Positions 50,992-60,117 of a stretch of 64,000 bases of DNA are shown here, piece after piece (the stretch's first letter is position 1; each line of letters begins with the position of its first letter). The notes below the pieces were generated by a model. The model made no database searches and was not told the origin of the DNA. It was given only the letters and a program-made list of their open reading frames with translations. Origin of the DNA: Gammaproteobacteria bacterium (GTDB taxonomy: Bacteria; Pseudomonadota; Gammaproteobacteria; Pseudomonadales; Cellvibrionaceae); contig JAGKWO010000008.1 in the NCBI GenBank assembly GCA_021151835.1, positions 1-64,000 of the forward strand, given 5' to 3'. The position numbers and the translations under genes are program-made.

Positions 50992-52401
50992 TTAAAACCC
51001 GCCAATCAATCTCCCCAACACTGCCATCGCATCATCAAGTTCTTTAGTCCACGCATAACCATAATTCAACCGAATGCAATTGCGGAAGCGGCGCGTCGCA
51101 GAAAAAATCGGGCCGGGGGCGATGCTGATGCCTTGTGCGAGGGCCATGGAAAATAATTGCAAGCTGTCGACTTGCTCAGGCAATTCCACCCACAAAAAAT
51201 AACCACCGTTAGGGCGGCTGACGCGTGTATTTTTGGGAAAATATTTGGCGATGGCATTGAGCATTAATTGTTGTTGGTGTTCGAGCGTCTCGCGCAATTT
51301 TCGCAAATGGCGATCATAACCGCCCTGCTGTAAATAATCGGCAAGTGCTGCTTGCGCCGGAATCGAAGGAGAAATAGTCGTCATCAATTTCAAGCGATGG
51401 ATTTGTTCAGCATAACGCCCCGCTGCAACCCAACCCACGCGATAACCCGGCGCCAGGTTTTTGGAAAAAGAACCGCAATGCATCACCAAACCGGAACGAT
51501 CAAAATGTTTGATGGGTTTATGTGGTGTAAGGCCAAAATATAATTCGGAGTAAACATCATCTTCAATTAATGGCACTTGATGGCGATGCAATAAATCGTA
51601 GAGCTGCTGTTTCTTTTCATCGCTCAGGGACGCACCGAGTGGATTGTGAAAACTACTCATCAACCAGCAGGCCTTAATTGGCAAACGTTGCAAACTTTCT
51701 TCGAGGGTTTGCAAGTGAATGCCGTCGCGTGGGTGCACTGGAATTTCCACCGCCTTTAATTGCAAGCGTTCAAGGATTTGCAGCGCGGCGTAAAACGTGG
51801 GTGTTTCAATTGCCACCAGGTCGCCCGGTTTGGTGACGACTTGCATGCACAAATTCAATGCTTCCAGTGCACCATTGGTGATGACCAATTCCTCCGGTGC
51901 GTGCATCACGCCATTAACGCGGTAGCGCAATGCAATCTGGCGACGCAATTGCGGGTTGCCGCTGGTGATATCGGTAAGAATGGATTTCGCCGGCATTTGC
52001 TGCAAGCTTTTGCCCATGGAACGCGCGAGGCGCGCCAGCGGAAATAAATCGGGGCTGGGAAATGCGGAGCCGAGTGGAATGGTCTCCGGATCTTTAATTG
52101 AACCTAACACCGAAAATACCAATTCACTGACATCAACAGGTGTGGTCTCGGCGATGCGCGGACTCATTTCCGGTTCGGCGAGCGCATTCTTCGCTTGTGT
52201 GCAAACAAAATAACCGGAGCGTGGCCGCGCCTGGATCAGGCCGCGGCTTTCCAATAAATAATAGGCTTCAAATACCGTTGCCGGGCTTACATTGTAGGTG
52301 CGGCTGGCGGTGCGCACCGACGGCACTTTTTCATTCGGTGCAAGCACGCCACTGCGAATTAATCCGGCGATTTCGTCGGCGAGCTTTTCGTAAAGTTTCA
52401 T
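50992..52401 (-). CDS. MocR-type GntR/aminotransferase regulator
   Basis: 469 residues. N-terminal GntR winged helix at 1-75 (LIRSGVLAPNEKVPSVRTAS), then a fold-type I aminotransferase domain with the PLP lysine in HCGSFSKNLAPGYRVGW and the Asn/Asp/Tyr site residues in SFHNPLGASLS and LIEDDVYSELYFG. MocR proteins sense PLP or amino-compounds and usually regulate transcription rather than transaminate. The target is unknown. It begins 8 bp after the stop of ccoG on the same strand, so the two may be cotranscribed although functions look unrelated. Confidence 0.88.
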   Translation of the reverse strand: MKLYEKLADEIAGLIRSGVLAPNEKVPSVRTASRTYNVSPATVFEAYYLLESRGLIQARPRSGYFVCTQAKNALAEPEMSPRIAETTPVDVSELVFSVLGSIKDPETIPLGSAFPSPDLFPLARLARSMGKSLQQMPAKSILTDITSGNPQLRRQIALRYRVNGVMHAPEELVITNGALEALNLCMQVVTKPGDLVAIETPTFYAALQILERLQLKAVEIPVHPRDGIHLQTLEESLQRLPIKACWLMSSFHNPLGASLSDEKKQQLYDLLHRHQVPLIEDDVYSELYFGLTPHKPIKHFDRSGLVMHCGSFSKNLAPGYRVGWVAAGRYAEQIHRLKLMTTISPSIPAQAALADYLQQGGYDRHLRKLRETLEHQQQLMLNAIAKYFPKNTRVSRPNGGYFLWVELPEQVDSLQLFSMALAQGISIAPGPIFSATRRFRNCIRLNYGYAWTKELDDAMAVLGRLIGGF

Positions 52402-52409
52402 CGTAAAAA

Positions 52410-53831
52410 TTATTGTGCCGGGTACATGAAATTAGCTGCTTCGCGAGTGACCAGGTTTGGCGCTGCGCTGTTTACCAATTCAAAATCAAACTGAACCATA
52501 CCGGCCTCTTTGGTGGGCAAGGGTTTCATTTCTACTGTGACGGGGAAATCATAAACTTCACCGGCAGCGAGTGTAAATTGATAGGTGCGCGATAGCGATA
52601 AACCTTCAGCGTTATGTAATTTTAAATTGTATTGCGCAGGCTGTTGTGTTTTGTTGGTGATTTTCATGCGATACACATTCATCACATCGCCATCGCTGGT
52701 GTAACGGTAAAGTACGCTGCGATCTTTGACTACACTGATATCCACCAGCTCACGCGAGTTAAGCGATACCACCAATGCGGCGAGCATAATTGCGATCAGT
52801 GCGCCATAACCGAATAAACGCGGGCGCAGTATTTTTTCCGGTTCACCGGCGAGCGCGGCTTCCGAAGTATAACTGACCAGGCCGCGGTCATAACCCATTT
52901 TATCCATCACGTCGTCACAGGCATCAATACACGCCGCGCAGCCGATGCAATCCATTTGCAAACCGTCGCGAATATCAATGCCCGTCGGGCACACTTGCAC
53001 ACACATATAACAATCAATGCAATCGCCAAGGCCGAGCGCTTTGTGATCGTCGGTTTTTTTGCGCGAGCCGCGCGCGTCACCACGGGCGGCATCGTAGGCG
53101 ATAACCAGGGTGTTGCGATCAAACATCACGCTTTGGAAACGCGCGTAGGGGCACATATGCAAACACACTTTTTCGCGCACCCAACCGGCGTTCATATACG
53201 TGAGCGCTGCCACAATGCCGACCCAGATTGCGCTGCTGCTCAGCCATTCGAGGTGTGCAAGGTTTTGTACCAATTCGCGCACCGGTACAAAGTAACCAAC
53301 AAAGGCGATACCGGTGGCAATACTCATTGATAGCCATAAAACATGTTTGCTGCTGCGTTTAAACACTTTGGAAAATGTCAGCGGTGCATGTTGTAACTTA
53401 ATGCGTTGGTTGCGATCACCTTCGGTTAAATTTTCGGCCCAGATAAATGCCCAGGTCCACACACTCTGCGGGCAGGTGTAACCACACCAGACGCGACCGG
53501 CCACCATGGTCACGGCGAATAATAAAAGTGCGCCGATAATCATCACATAGGACAGCAACATAAAATCCTGCGGCCAGAAGGTAGTGCCAAAGACGTGGAA
53601 TTGGCGTGTGTCCAGATCCCACAAGATGGCTTGATGGCCGTTCCAGTTAACCCATGATGTGCCGAAAAACAGTAACGTCAGAAAACCTGCCCCCAGCAAC
53701 CGGAAATTGCGAAAGCGACCGGTGAAACTGCGCGTAAAAATTTTGCCTTCGCGCAGGGTTGTGCTTGCGGGATTGCTATCGCCCGGCAGGTTTTTGGCAG
53801 GAATCAGGATTTGGACTGGTGAATCGCTCAT
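52410..53831 (-). CDS. ccoG: Cytochrome c oxidase accessory protein CcoG (FixG/RdxA)
   Basis: 473 residues from the ATG at 53831 (GAGG about 7 nt upstream; the frame begins six codons earlier). Several membrane spans, WCGYTCPQSVWTWAFIWAEN, and a 2[4Fe-4S] ferredoxin-type domain: CIDCYMCVQVCPTGIDIRDG and CIGCAACIDACDDVM. The C-terminal 120 residues form the typical Ig-like periplasmic domain. CcoG reduces Cu(II) for cbb3 oxidase assembly. No ccoNOPQ or ccoH/I/S genes are seen alongside. An FNR-like site is possible upstream (53901-53914) but weak. Confidence 0.92.
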   Translation of the reverse strand: MSDSPVQILIPAKNLPGDSNPASTTLREGKIFTRSFTGRFRNFRLLGAGFLTLLFFGTSWVNWNGHQAILWDLDTRQFHVFGTTFWPQDFMLLSYVMIIGALLLFAVTMVAGRVWCGYTCPQSVWTWAFIWAENLTEGDRNQRIKLQHAPLTFSKVFKRSSKHVLWLSMSIATGIAFVGYFVPVRELVQNLAHLEWLSSSAIWVGIVAALTYMNAGWVREKVCLHMCPYARFQSVMFDRNTLVIAYDAARGDARGSRKKTDDHKALGLGDCIDCYMCVQVCPTGIDIRDGLQMDCIGCAACIDACDDVMDKMGYDRGLVSYTSEAALAGEPEKILRPRLFGYGALIAIMLAALVVSLNSRELVDISVVKDRSVLYRYTSDGDVMNVYRMKITNKTQQPAQYNLKLHNAEGLSLSRTYQFTLAAGEVYDFPVTVEMKPLPTKEAGMVQFDFELVNSAAPNLVTREAANFMYPAQ

Positions 53832-53849
53832 GGGGGACCTCATCCACAA

Positions 53850-54271
53850 GGGGCATTAGTGACAGTCCTACTATGCGCGCGAATCTGTACTGAAAACAGA
53901 TTCAGATAACTCAAAAAAAACCATATCAGATGTAGGTTACCCCGTAACTGAGAGAGATTCTAATCTTCAGCAAACTTCATAAATCCGCCAGGTTCGTACA
54001 GGTAACAGTTTCCATCGTTTCATTTACTGGCAACGTCTCTTTTTTGGGCAGCTCCAGCAAGCCATGGAAACTGCTTTCGTGTCGGGCTTTGGCATATCAG
54101 ATAAAGCGTGTCGGCGCGGATAACTGTTGAATGCACCGGGTGAGAATGCTGTTGCGGGTTTCGCAGGTGTAGGGGAAATATGGTGGGGCTGTTGTTGTTT
54201 TGGGCTGCATGATGTGGCCGCAAGGGTTTCGGACATTATCAGCGTAAGATTAATATCTCCAACTCTCACAC
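53850..54271. other. Spacer upstream of ccoG, possible weak FNR-like site
   Basis: About 420 bases without a gene. On the minus strand 53901-53914 reads TTGAGTTATCTGAA, matching 7 of 10 fixed positions of the FNR consensus TTGAT-N4-ATCAA, about 70 nt from the ccoG start. This would suit a microaerobic oxidase gene but is below a confident match. Confidence 0.3.
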
Positions 54272-54282
54272 TGGATAATAAA

Positions 54283-54304
54283 AAAGGCCTCATTAGAGGC
54301 CTTT
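54283..54304 (-). terminator. Intrinsic terminator of the large HEXXH lectin-domain gene
   Basis: A 9-bp stem AAAGGCCTC / GAGGCCTTT with a 4-nt loop; on the minus strand a run of six T follows. It starts 7 bp beyond the stop codon. Confidence 0.85.
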
Positions 54305-54310
54305 CTCACT

Positions 54311-57043
54311 CTATTGAACCTTGGTGAACGCAAGCCGTGGTTCGTCGCATTCAGTCCACAGTATCAGCTCTGTGTCCGGAGCAGGAGTTGCCGAGCCTCC
54401 TTGCGGATGAACACAAAGCCCTGAGCCGATATGCTGCAAACTGCCCCCGGAAGTGAATTTAAAGGCCTTGCTATGAAAACCGCTTAAATCATTCGCTTCA
54501 TAATTGCAGTCAGCTGAAAAAACCAGGCGTGTGCCCAGTGGCGGATTACTGCCACCGGTTTCGGGCGCCAGGCATCGGTCGCTGGTAGCATGTTTCAGTG
54601 TTTTGTCCTGCGTATGCTGGAATTTGAGGTTATTCCAGGTGATATCACAGATGGGGAAAACCACTGCGTGAGTTCCTGCCGACGGATTGGTCGCGCCCCC
54701 GTAAGGATGGACGCACGAATTACCGGCATGTTTCAGCAGGAATTGCGGACTTGTTGGAACAATAATGCGTGCAGCACCCCAGGTGGTGTGGTCACAAGAG
54801 TTGGAATTGGTGCGCGCCTGGTTGGTAACAAGGGTTAACCTTTTGATGCCGCGGACATCAATGTTGATCTCCTGCGCCGGATTGGTGTCGTATTTCGTGA
54901 CACTGCGGTAAAGGAGGTTGTCATCGCCATATACCAGGAAATCGGCATCTGCTACCCCGCTCGAACAACCATCATCAATGCCAATACTGCTAATGAAACG
55001 GCTGGCGGTACCATTGATGTCATAAATAATCTTGCTATTGGCATGGGTCGCCAATCCTTTGCTGAATAATGTTCCTCCAATCACAATCGAACCACCGCTC
55101 AGATTTTGATTGCGCTTGAGGCTCCCCCAATCCTGGGTTGCTGAAAAGGGCGCTGAATCGGACAGGTATACGGTTGACCCAGTGCTGGATGGCGCTTCAT
55201 AAACCCGGCGGCTGGATGCCAAGCGAGAGATTGCTGCACTATCCAGCACATTATTCATCAGGCAGAAATCAGTGAGTTCGCCGGAAAAATAATTGGATGC
55301 CCCAGGATAACCACCCAAGCTGACCAGTGCGCTTTGGTTCAGGCGAGCCAAGCCGATAAAGGCATTCGCTTGGAACACACCATTGATATAAAACGAGGCA
55401 TAACCTGTGGTTTTGTTGCGCACTACGGCCAGGTGTATCCAACTATTATTTGTAATATCAACAGCACCGGTCCAGGTATTACCATTAGCCACGAATTTGA
55501 TCACGTCCCTATTGCTGCTATCGCGCACGCCCAGTATTTGAAAACCGTTAGTACCGTTGGTTGATGCTGAAAGCAATGTTACCGCCTGGGACGAACTACT
55601 GGCAGGAAATACTTGCGACGATTTTATCCAGGTGCTGATAGTGAAATCATCGCCGACCAGATTCGATAGGCTCAGATAATCATCGGTTCCATCAAATGTA
55701 AATCCGCTACCGGACCAATTATTGTTACCGTTGTTATTGCGGATATGTGCAAAATTATTATTGCGATTCAGGTCCTTCACAATCGTGCCGGTATTGTTCG
55801 TCATATCCAGGCAGGTTGTTTTGTTGATAAAAGGTGCGAAGGGGCCCCCAGGTTTGAGCGGCGTATAAATACCGCGCATTGTTGCACCTGTGCTCCAGGC
55901 TTCCTGGCCAAAACCGAGGCCGGTATTGTTGTCCACATTGCCATTGATAATATCGCGCAAAAACGCGAGCCATTCACCGAGTCCATCCGTGGTGGATGTA
56001 TAGTTGTAACTACCTGCATTATCAAGGTTGGCCGTGCGTGCGGGATTTTGTGAATAATAAAATCCTTCCAGTTGATGCAGCCATTCATGCACACTTGCCG
56101 CTACACCCTCGGGGCCATCGCCGATAAAATTAGCATTATTTTTATTGATTTTTATATTGCTTATTTGAATTGGATGACCGAGGTCATCACTGGTAAACGC
56201 AACTAATCCTGATGTGGAGATGGGGGTGCTGTGATAAACAATCACACCATCAAACCAGCCGAAATTAATAAGGTCATCAATATCCTTAATGATATTGCGC
56301 GGATGAATAAATTCCGGTTGTCCCGAACTGTTATTAACCAACGAAGTTAATACGTGGGGTGATTCAACGTAATGCACGTTGAGTTTTACGCGCCCGTTGG
56401 AATAATCATGCACAAATTGCGGAAAACGCGTTTCTGCCCAATAGCGAACCCGGTCGCGGGTTGCAATCGATTGTGTACCTTCATTGGTGGGATCGCTGAC
56501 GCCGGGTACATTAGCTTGTGGTTTATTAATCGCGAGGATACGAAATTCTATTTGTTCAGCGGTATTCGGTACGTTACCTGTAATAAGCCAATGCTGGTTG
56601 GATGCACGCCCACAACCCCATTGCAATGTGCTGGTTCCCGGTGTCGATGAACCACCGGCAACATCCAGGCATAAATTGCTCGCTGCATTGCGAACTTCGT
56701 AGATACTGTCCTTGATCAAATTGAATCGCCACAAGCGGGCATCGATTGAATTGTCACAAGTTTGCTGTATCAAACTGCCAGGTGCAGTGCTGTCGCCGGT
56801 TGGTGCTAAACATAATCCACTGGCTTTCGACACAATCTTGTACATGTCTTTTTTAACAGCGTGTATCTCCCATTCACTGGCAGTGCCGGTACAGCTATTA
56901 ATAGTGGCAGAAGAATTACTGCTGAGACACAAATTGCTGGATTGGGATTTAAGTTGACGATCAGCGGCGACAGCGGGCATTAGTATTTGACTTAATAACA
57001 ATGCGGCGGTCAGTGTGGTTCCTGAAATTAATTTCTTCATCAT
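54311..57043 (-). CDS. Secreted HEXXH metalloprotease-like protein with ricin-type, LamG and NPCBM domains
   Basis: About 910 residues from an ATG at 57043 (AGGA 5 nt upstream), with a signal peptide ending about MPAVAA. Domains: ricin-type beta-trefoil (about 30-165; two QxW-like repeats SSNLCLDVAGG, WGCGRASNQHWLI); a metalloprotease-like domain (about 170-420) with HEWLHQLEGFYY, an HEXXH zinc site; a LamG/concanavalin-like domain (about 450-640; FTFDGTDDYLSLSN, ISTWIKSS); an NPCBM-type domain (about 650-790; LATHANSKIIYDI, SIGIDDGC); a second trefoil-like C-terminal region (HAGNSCVHPYGGATN, GSGLCVHPQGGS). Such architecture suggests a secreted enzyme acting on glycoproteins or polysaccharide-associated proteins. 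The peptidase subfamily is not identified. Confidence 0.8.
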   Translation of the reverse strand: MMKKLISGTTLTAALLLSQILMPAVAADRQLKSQSSNLCLSSNSSATINSCTGTASEWEIHAVKKDMYKIVSKASGLCLAPTGDSTAPGSLIQQTCDNSIDARLWRFNLIKDSIYEVRNAASNLCLDVAGGSSTPGTSTLQWGCGRASNQHWLITGNVPNTAEQIEFRILAINKPQANVPGVSDPTNEGTQSIATRDRVRYWAETRFPQFVHDYSNGRVKLNVHYVESPHVLTSLVNNSSGQPEFIHPRNIIKDIDDLINFGWFDGVIVYHSTPISTSGLVAFTSDDLGHPIQISNIKINKNNANFIGDGPEGVAASVHEWLHQLEGFYYSQNPARTANLDNAGSYNYTSTTDGLGEWLAFLRDIINGNVDNNTGLGFGQEAWSTGATMRGIYTPLKPGGPFAPFINKTTCLDMTNNTGTIVKDLNRNNNFAHIRNNNGNNNWSGSGFTFDGTDDYLSLSNLVGDDFTISTWIKSSQVFPASSSSQAVTLLSASTNGTNGFQILGVRDSSNRDVIKFVANGNTWTGAVDITNNSWIHLAVVRNKTTGYASFYINGVFQANAFIGLARLNQSALVSLGGYPGASNYFSGELTDFCLMNNVLDSAAISRLASSRRVYEAPSSTGSTVYLSDSAPFSATQDWGSLKRNQNLSGGSIVIGGTLFSKGLATHANSKIIYDINGTASRFISSIGIDDGCSSGVADADFLVYGDDNLLYRSVTKYDTNPAQEINIDVRGIKRLTLVTNQARTNSNSCDHTTWGAARIIVPTSPQFLLKHAGNSCVHPYGGATNPSAGTHAVVFPICDITWNNLKFQHTQDKTLKHATSDRCLAPETGGSNPPLGTRLVFSADCNYEANDLSGFHSKAFKFTSGGSLQHIGSGLCVHPQGGSATPAPDTELILWTECDEPRLAFTKVQ

Positions 57044-57450
57044 GATTTTCCTATTATCCATTTGATGACAATTGCATAGCGCCAACAACAGCGTGTTAAT
57101 CAGCAAAAATTTAATATCTTTTTTTGCGTCATAATTACTATCGCTGGTGTTGAAGCGAGATGAAGTGTAAGAGTCCCTATCGGCTATTCAACAATGGAAT
57201 TTAATTAATGAAGAGTCGATCACAGTTCGCATTTATACATTTACAGTCAGCTATTTTTATAAGTGACGTTATATTTTTTTTATTTCATTTATAAAAAATA
57301 ATTTCGATCACAGCAAAAATGATGTGTTGGAGAAAATAGTTGTCACTACAGAGAGACGTCTACGCATTATTTTTATCTGGATATTTATTTAGCTGCAGCA
57401 TCAGCGCTGCAAATTGCAATGCTGTCAAACACAGGAAGCAACAGTCTGGA
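57044..57450. other. A+T-rich spacer, no gene seen
   Basis: About 400 bases, very A/T-rich near 57250-57320, upstream of the lectin-protease gene and downstream of ohrR. It should contain the promoter of the former. No repeat or operator was recognised. Confidence 0.4.
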
Positions 57451-57888
57451 TCAACGGCTCAGATTGGCGCGCAAGCGTTGCAACTGCTCGCGCAACTGAT
57501 GGATTTCATCTTCGGTGGTGGCGCAAGCCATACCAATTTGTTGGGGGATTTCCTCCGCTTGTTCGCGCAAGGCACGGCCAGCGGGAGTGAGGGCGATTTC
57601 CAGGGTGCGCTCGTTATCGGTTTGCCGTTGCCGCTGCAACAAACCCTGGGCTTCCAGGCGTTTGACCACCGGGGTTAATGCTCCCGAATCGATATGCAAT
57701 TGTTCCGCAATATCCTTCAACGCCAGACCGTCGCGCTCCCACAATATGCACATGACAAGGTATTGCGGGTAAGTCAGCCCTAACTTTTCGAGCAAGGGCT
57801 TGTAGAGTTTGGTCATGGCCAGCGAGGTGGAATACAGGGCAAAACAGAGTTGTTTATCCAGTTTCAGGTAATCAGCAGGGTTGGTCAT
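57451..57888 (-). CDS. ohrR: MarR-family regulator, OhrR type
   Basis: 145 residues, ATG with GAG 7 nt upstream. MarR winged-helix fold with the OhrR hallmarks: LDKQLCFALYSTSLAMTKLY carries the reactive N-terminal Cys at about residue 15, and GLTYPQYLVMCILWERDGL and GALTPVVKRLEAQGLLQRQR form the DNA-binding part. OhrR represses ohr and is inactivated when its Cys is oxidised by organic hydroperoxides. The gene is downstream of ohr on the same strand with its own 94-bp spacer holding two perfect palindromes, so it is probably autoregulated. Confidence 0.9.
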   Translation of the reverse strand: MTNPADYLKLDKQLCFALYSTSLAMTKLYKPLLEKLGLTYPQYLVMCILWERDGLALKDIAEQLHIDSGALTPVVKRLEAQGLLQRQRQTDNERTLEIALTPAGRALREQAEEIPQQIGMACATTEDEIHQLREQLQRLRANLSR

Positions 57889-57910
57889 GACGGTTCTCGG
57901 CGGATTGGAT

Positions 57911-57922
57911 TTAGCGCGCTAA
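57911..57922. promoter_or_regulatory. Operator palindrome, ohrR promoter (proximal)
   Basis: TTAGCGCGCTAA, perfect 12-bp palindrome 22 bp upstream of the ohrR start. An identical copy lies 47 bp away at 57958. Confidence 0.75.
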
Positions 57923-57957
57923 AGTGATTGTCCGGGCATCTATTGCTGCAATTACTG

Positions 57958-57969
57958 TTAGCGCGCTAA
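57958..57969. promoter_or_regulatory. Operator palindrome, ohrR promoter (distal)
   Basis: TTAGCGCGCTAA, identical to the proximal site; centre-to-centre 47 bp. It shares the form TTA-N-CGCG-N-TAA with the sites upstream of ohr. Confidence 0.75.
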
Positions 57970-57982
57970 TTGTCGGTTAATA

Positions 57983-58399
57983 CTACACCAGTTGCAAACT
58001 CACCTGAATATTGCCGCGCGTTGCATTGGAGTAAGGGCATACGACGTGCGCTTTATCAACCAGGGCTTGCGCCGTTTCTGCATCCACACCCGGTAAATGG
58101 ATTTTCAGCGTGGCTTCCAGGCCGAAACCGGTCGGGATCTGGCCGATACCGACTTCCGCCGTTACGGTTGCTTCACTGCTGATCGCAATCTTTTGTCGCC
58201 CGGCGACAAATTTCACCGCGCTCAGGAAACACGCGGCATAACCGGCGGCGAAGAGTTGTTCGGGGTTAGTCGCGGCACGGCCATCGCCACCCAATTCTTT
58301 GGGCACCGCCAGTTTCACATCCAATACGCCGTCAGCAGAAACAGCGCGGCCATCGCGACCGGAGTTGGCAGTTGCAGAGGTTCTGTATAAAACGTTCAT
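57983..58399 (-). CDS. ohr: Organic hydroperoxide resistance protein Ohr
   Basis: 138 residues from the ATG at 58399 (AGGAG 7 nt upstream). OsmC/Ohr fold with the two redox cysteines in AAGYAACFLSAVKF and KAHVVCPYSNATRG, and the Ohr-type start VLYRTSATANSGRDGRA. Ohr is a cytoplasmic lipoyl-dependent thiol peroxidase reducing organic and fatty-acid hydroperoxides. It is followed by ohrR and preceded by TTATCGCGATAA-type operators, the expected repressor control. Confidence 0.93.
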   Translation of the reverse strand: MNVLYRTSATANSGRDGRAVSADGVLDVKLAVPKELGGDGRAATNPEQLFAAGYAACFLSAVKFVAGRQKIAISSEATVTAEVGIGQIPTGFGLEATLKIHLPGVDAETAQALVDKAHVVCPYSNATRGNIQVSLQLV

Positions 58400-58454
58400 G
58401 GTAAAGCTCCTGTTTAATCGATAAAGGTAAAGGTTCAATTCGGTTAATAATATT

Positions 58455-58478
58455 TTGCGATAATTGTTATTGCGATAA
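58455..58478. promoter_or_regulatory. Two imperfect operator sites upstream of ohr
   Basis: TTATTGCGATAA (58467-58478) differs by one base from TTATCGCGATAA; a more degenerate copy ends in TTGCGATAA at 58463. They lie 56-79 bp upstream of the ohr start, over the probable promoter. Confidence 0.55.
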
Positions 58479-58554
58479 CTAAATAGCTAAAAAATAGAAC
58501 TGTTTCTTGCTGTCCCGGAACATTCACAACTTTTTCCGTGGAACTGAAATTAGA

Positions 58555-58566
58555 TTATCGCGATAA
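58555..58566. promoter_or_regulatory. Operator palindrome upstream of ohr
   Basis: TTATCGCGATAA, perfect 12-bp palindrome, 156 bp upstream of the ohr start and 79 bp beyond the stop of the PACE gene. Confidence 0.65.
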
Positions 58567-58644
58567 CTATTATTGTGCAAATATTTATTTGAATAATTTT
58601 TAGATTGTTTTTTTATTATGTGATGGTTTTTCAGGCATAAACAC

Positions 58645-59085
58645 TTAAGAAGCGCCGGCACAGGAGTTGTTGGCAGAGGCGGGCAAACCAAAAATCCGGT
58701 CAAATGCCCAGGTAAAAACAAAGGTGTACACCAGGAAAAATAGTAATAAACCCAGGTCCATCAGCAATGCTTGCCAGAAACTCACGTCATACCACCAGGC
58801 CACCAGCGGGATCAGGAATACCAACAAACCGCCCTCAAAACCGATGGCATGCAACACCCGGACAGCTAGGCTACGGCCCTGTTGCTTACGGCTGGCTTCC
58901 CAGCGCTCGAACAGATTGTTGAAGACCAGGTTCCAGATAATCGCTACCGCCGATGCCGCAACCGCCAGCCCCAAGGATTCCGCCGCACCGGCATTGCTCA
59001 TTATTTCCAGCAGAATGGCTGACAGCACAATCGCAATGAACTCATACAAACCGACATAGACCACCCGACGTTTTACCCCTTGCAT
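58645..59085 (-). CDS. PACE-family (AceI-like) multidrug/chlorhexidine efflux protein
   Basis: 146 residues from the ATG at 59085 (GAGG 5 nt upstream); the frame extends 16 codons further. Four membrane spans arranged as two repeats: RRVVYVGLYEFIAIVLSAIL, then NLVFNNLFERWEA, VRVLHAIGFEGGLLVFLIPL and LVYTFVFTWAFDRIFG. The Glu in YEFIA and the paired N/W/D residues are the family's signature. PACE pumps export biocides such as chlorhexidine and, natively, short diamines. Divergent LysR gene 111 bp away is the usual regulator arrangement. Confidence 0.9.
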   Translation of the reverse strand: MQGVKRRVVYVGLYEFIAIVLSAILLEIMSNAGAAESLGLAVAASAVAIIWNLVFNNLFERWEASRKQQGRSLAVRVLHAIGFEGGLLVFLIPLVAWWYDVSFWQALLMDLGLLLFFLVYTFVFTWAFDRIFGLPASANNSCAGAS

Positions 59086-59196
59086 AGCTACCTCTTTGCA
59101 CTGGCTATTAACTAAACTGTATGCATTTTCCATTTATTTAATTGATAGAAAAAGTTAGGTACTATCAGAAGCATTGAAAGGTTGGCGAGGTAAGCG

Positions 59197-60117
59197 ATGA
59201 ATGGTGTGTTTAATTCAGAGACAGTGGCGGTGTTTTTAGCGGTACTGGATACCGGTTCATTTTCGGCGGCGGCGCGCCAACTGGGGCGTGTCCCCTCGGC
59301 GATCAGCATGGCCATCGCCAATCTGGAAGCCGAACTGGCGCTGGAATTATTTGATCGTAGCGGCCGCGAACCCAAACCTACCGCGCAGGCTCTGGCGCTG
59401 GAGCCCCAGGCGCGCTTGTTGATCGCACAATTACAGCAACTCAATACCCAGGCACTTGAGTTGAGCCAGGGATTGGAAACCCGGTTGACGTTGGTGATTG
59501 CACCGGAACTCCAGTCAACTCCCTGGGTTCGGCCGTTGCAAGTGCTAGCCCGGGACTATCCTTCGCTGGAGATCCAGGTCATCACTGCCCCGCAAACCGA
59601 TGCATTGCGTTTGCTCCACGATGGCGGTGCGCAACTGGCATTGGTGTTCCAGCGCCCGGCGGCCGATGGTCGCGAGAGTTTTCAGGAGGTCGGGCGTGAA
59701 ACCCTGGTTGCGGTGATTGCCCGCCAGCATCCGCTGTTGCAGGAGCTATCGCCGGAAGGTCGACTGGGCGATACCCAATTGCGTCCGATCCGGCAAGTGA
59801 TGGTGGGTAGCCGTAGCCAGGACGATACCAACAATCCCGGTGGCCCGTTTTGTATTACCTCGGAACATTACTGGCGAGTTGACCATCCGGAATCGGCGTT
59901 GCAAATGGTGCTGTCCGGCCTGGGCTGGGCGTGGTTGCCGCGCGCATTCGTGCAACCTTACATCAACGGCCAGATGCTGGTGGAATTGCCCATCGCCAAC
60001 TTTACCAATGGCGAGGAATTGTGGGTTGACCTGGTGTGGTCGCGCGAGCGGCCGTTGGGTTTGGGTGCACAACAATTTGTGGCGTTGATGGCGGAGCAGT
60101 ATCGCCAATCACGTTAA
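59197..60117 (+). CDS. LysR-family regulator, divergent from the PACE pump
   Basis: 306 residues. N-terminal winged helix (FLAVLDTGSFSAAARQLGRV, PSAISMAIANLEAELALELF) followed by a LysR substrate-binding domain (about 90-300). The gene is divergent from the PACE efflux gene, the arrangement known for AceR and AceI, so it probably activates that pump in response to its substrate (inference from context). The 111-bp shared spacer is A/T-rich but no clear T-N11-A site was singled out. Confidence 0.88.
   Translation: MNGVFNSETVAVFLAVLDTGSFSAAARQLGRVPSAISMAIANLEAELALELFDRSGREPKPTAQALALEPQARLLIAQLQQLNTQALELSQGLETRLTLVIAPELQSTPWVRPLQVLARDYPSLEIQVITAPQTDALRLLHDGGAQLALVFQRPAADGRESFQEVGRETLVAVIARQHPLLQELSPEGRLGDTQLRPIRQVMVGSRSQDDTNNPGGPFCITSEHYWRVDHPESALQMVLSGLGWAWLPRAFVQPYINGQMLVELPIANFTNGEELWVDLVWSRERPLGLGAQQFVALMAEQYRQSR

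Noticed and set aside
53901..53914. FNR site for ccoG
   Set aside because: Only 7 of 10 conserved positions match, so it is listed as a possibility in the spacer and not as a separate regulatory call.
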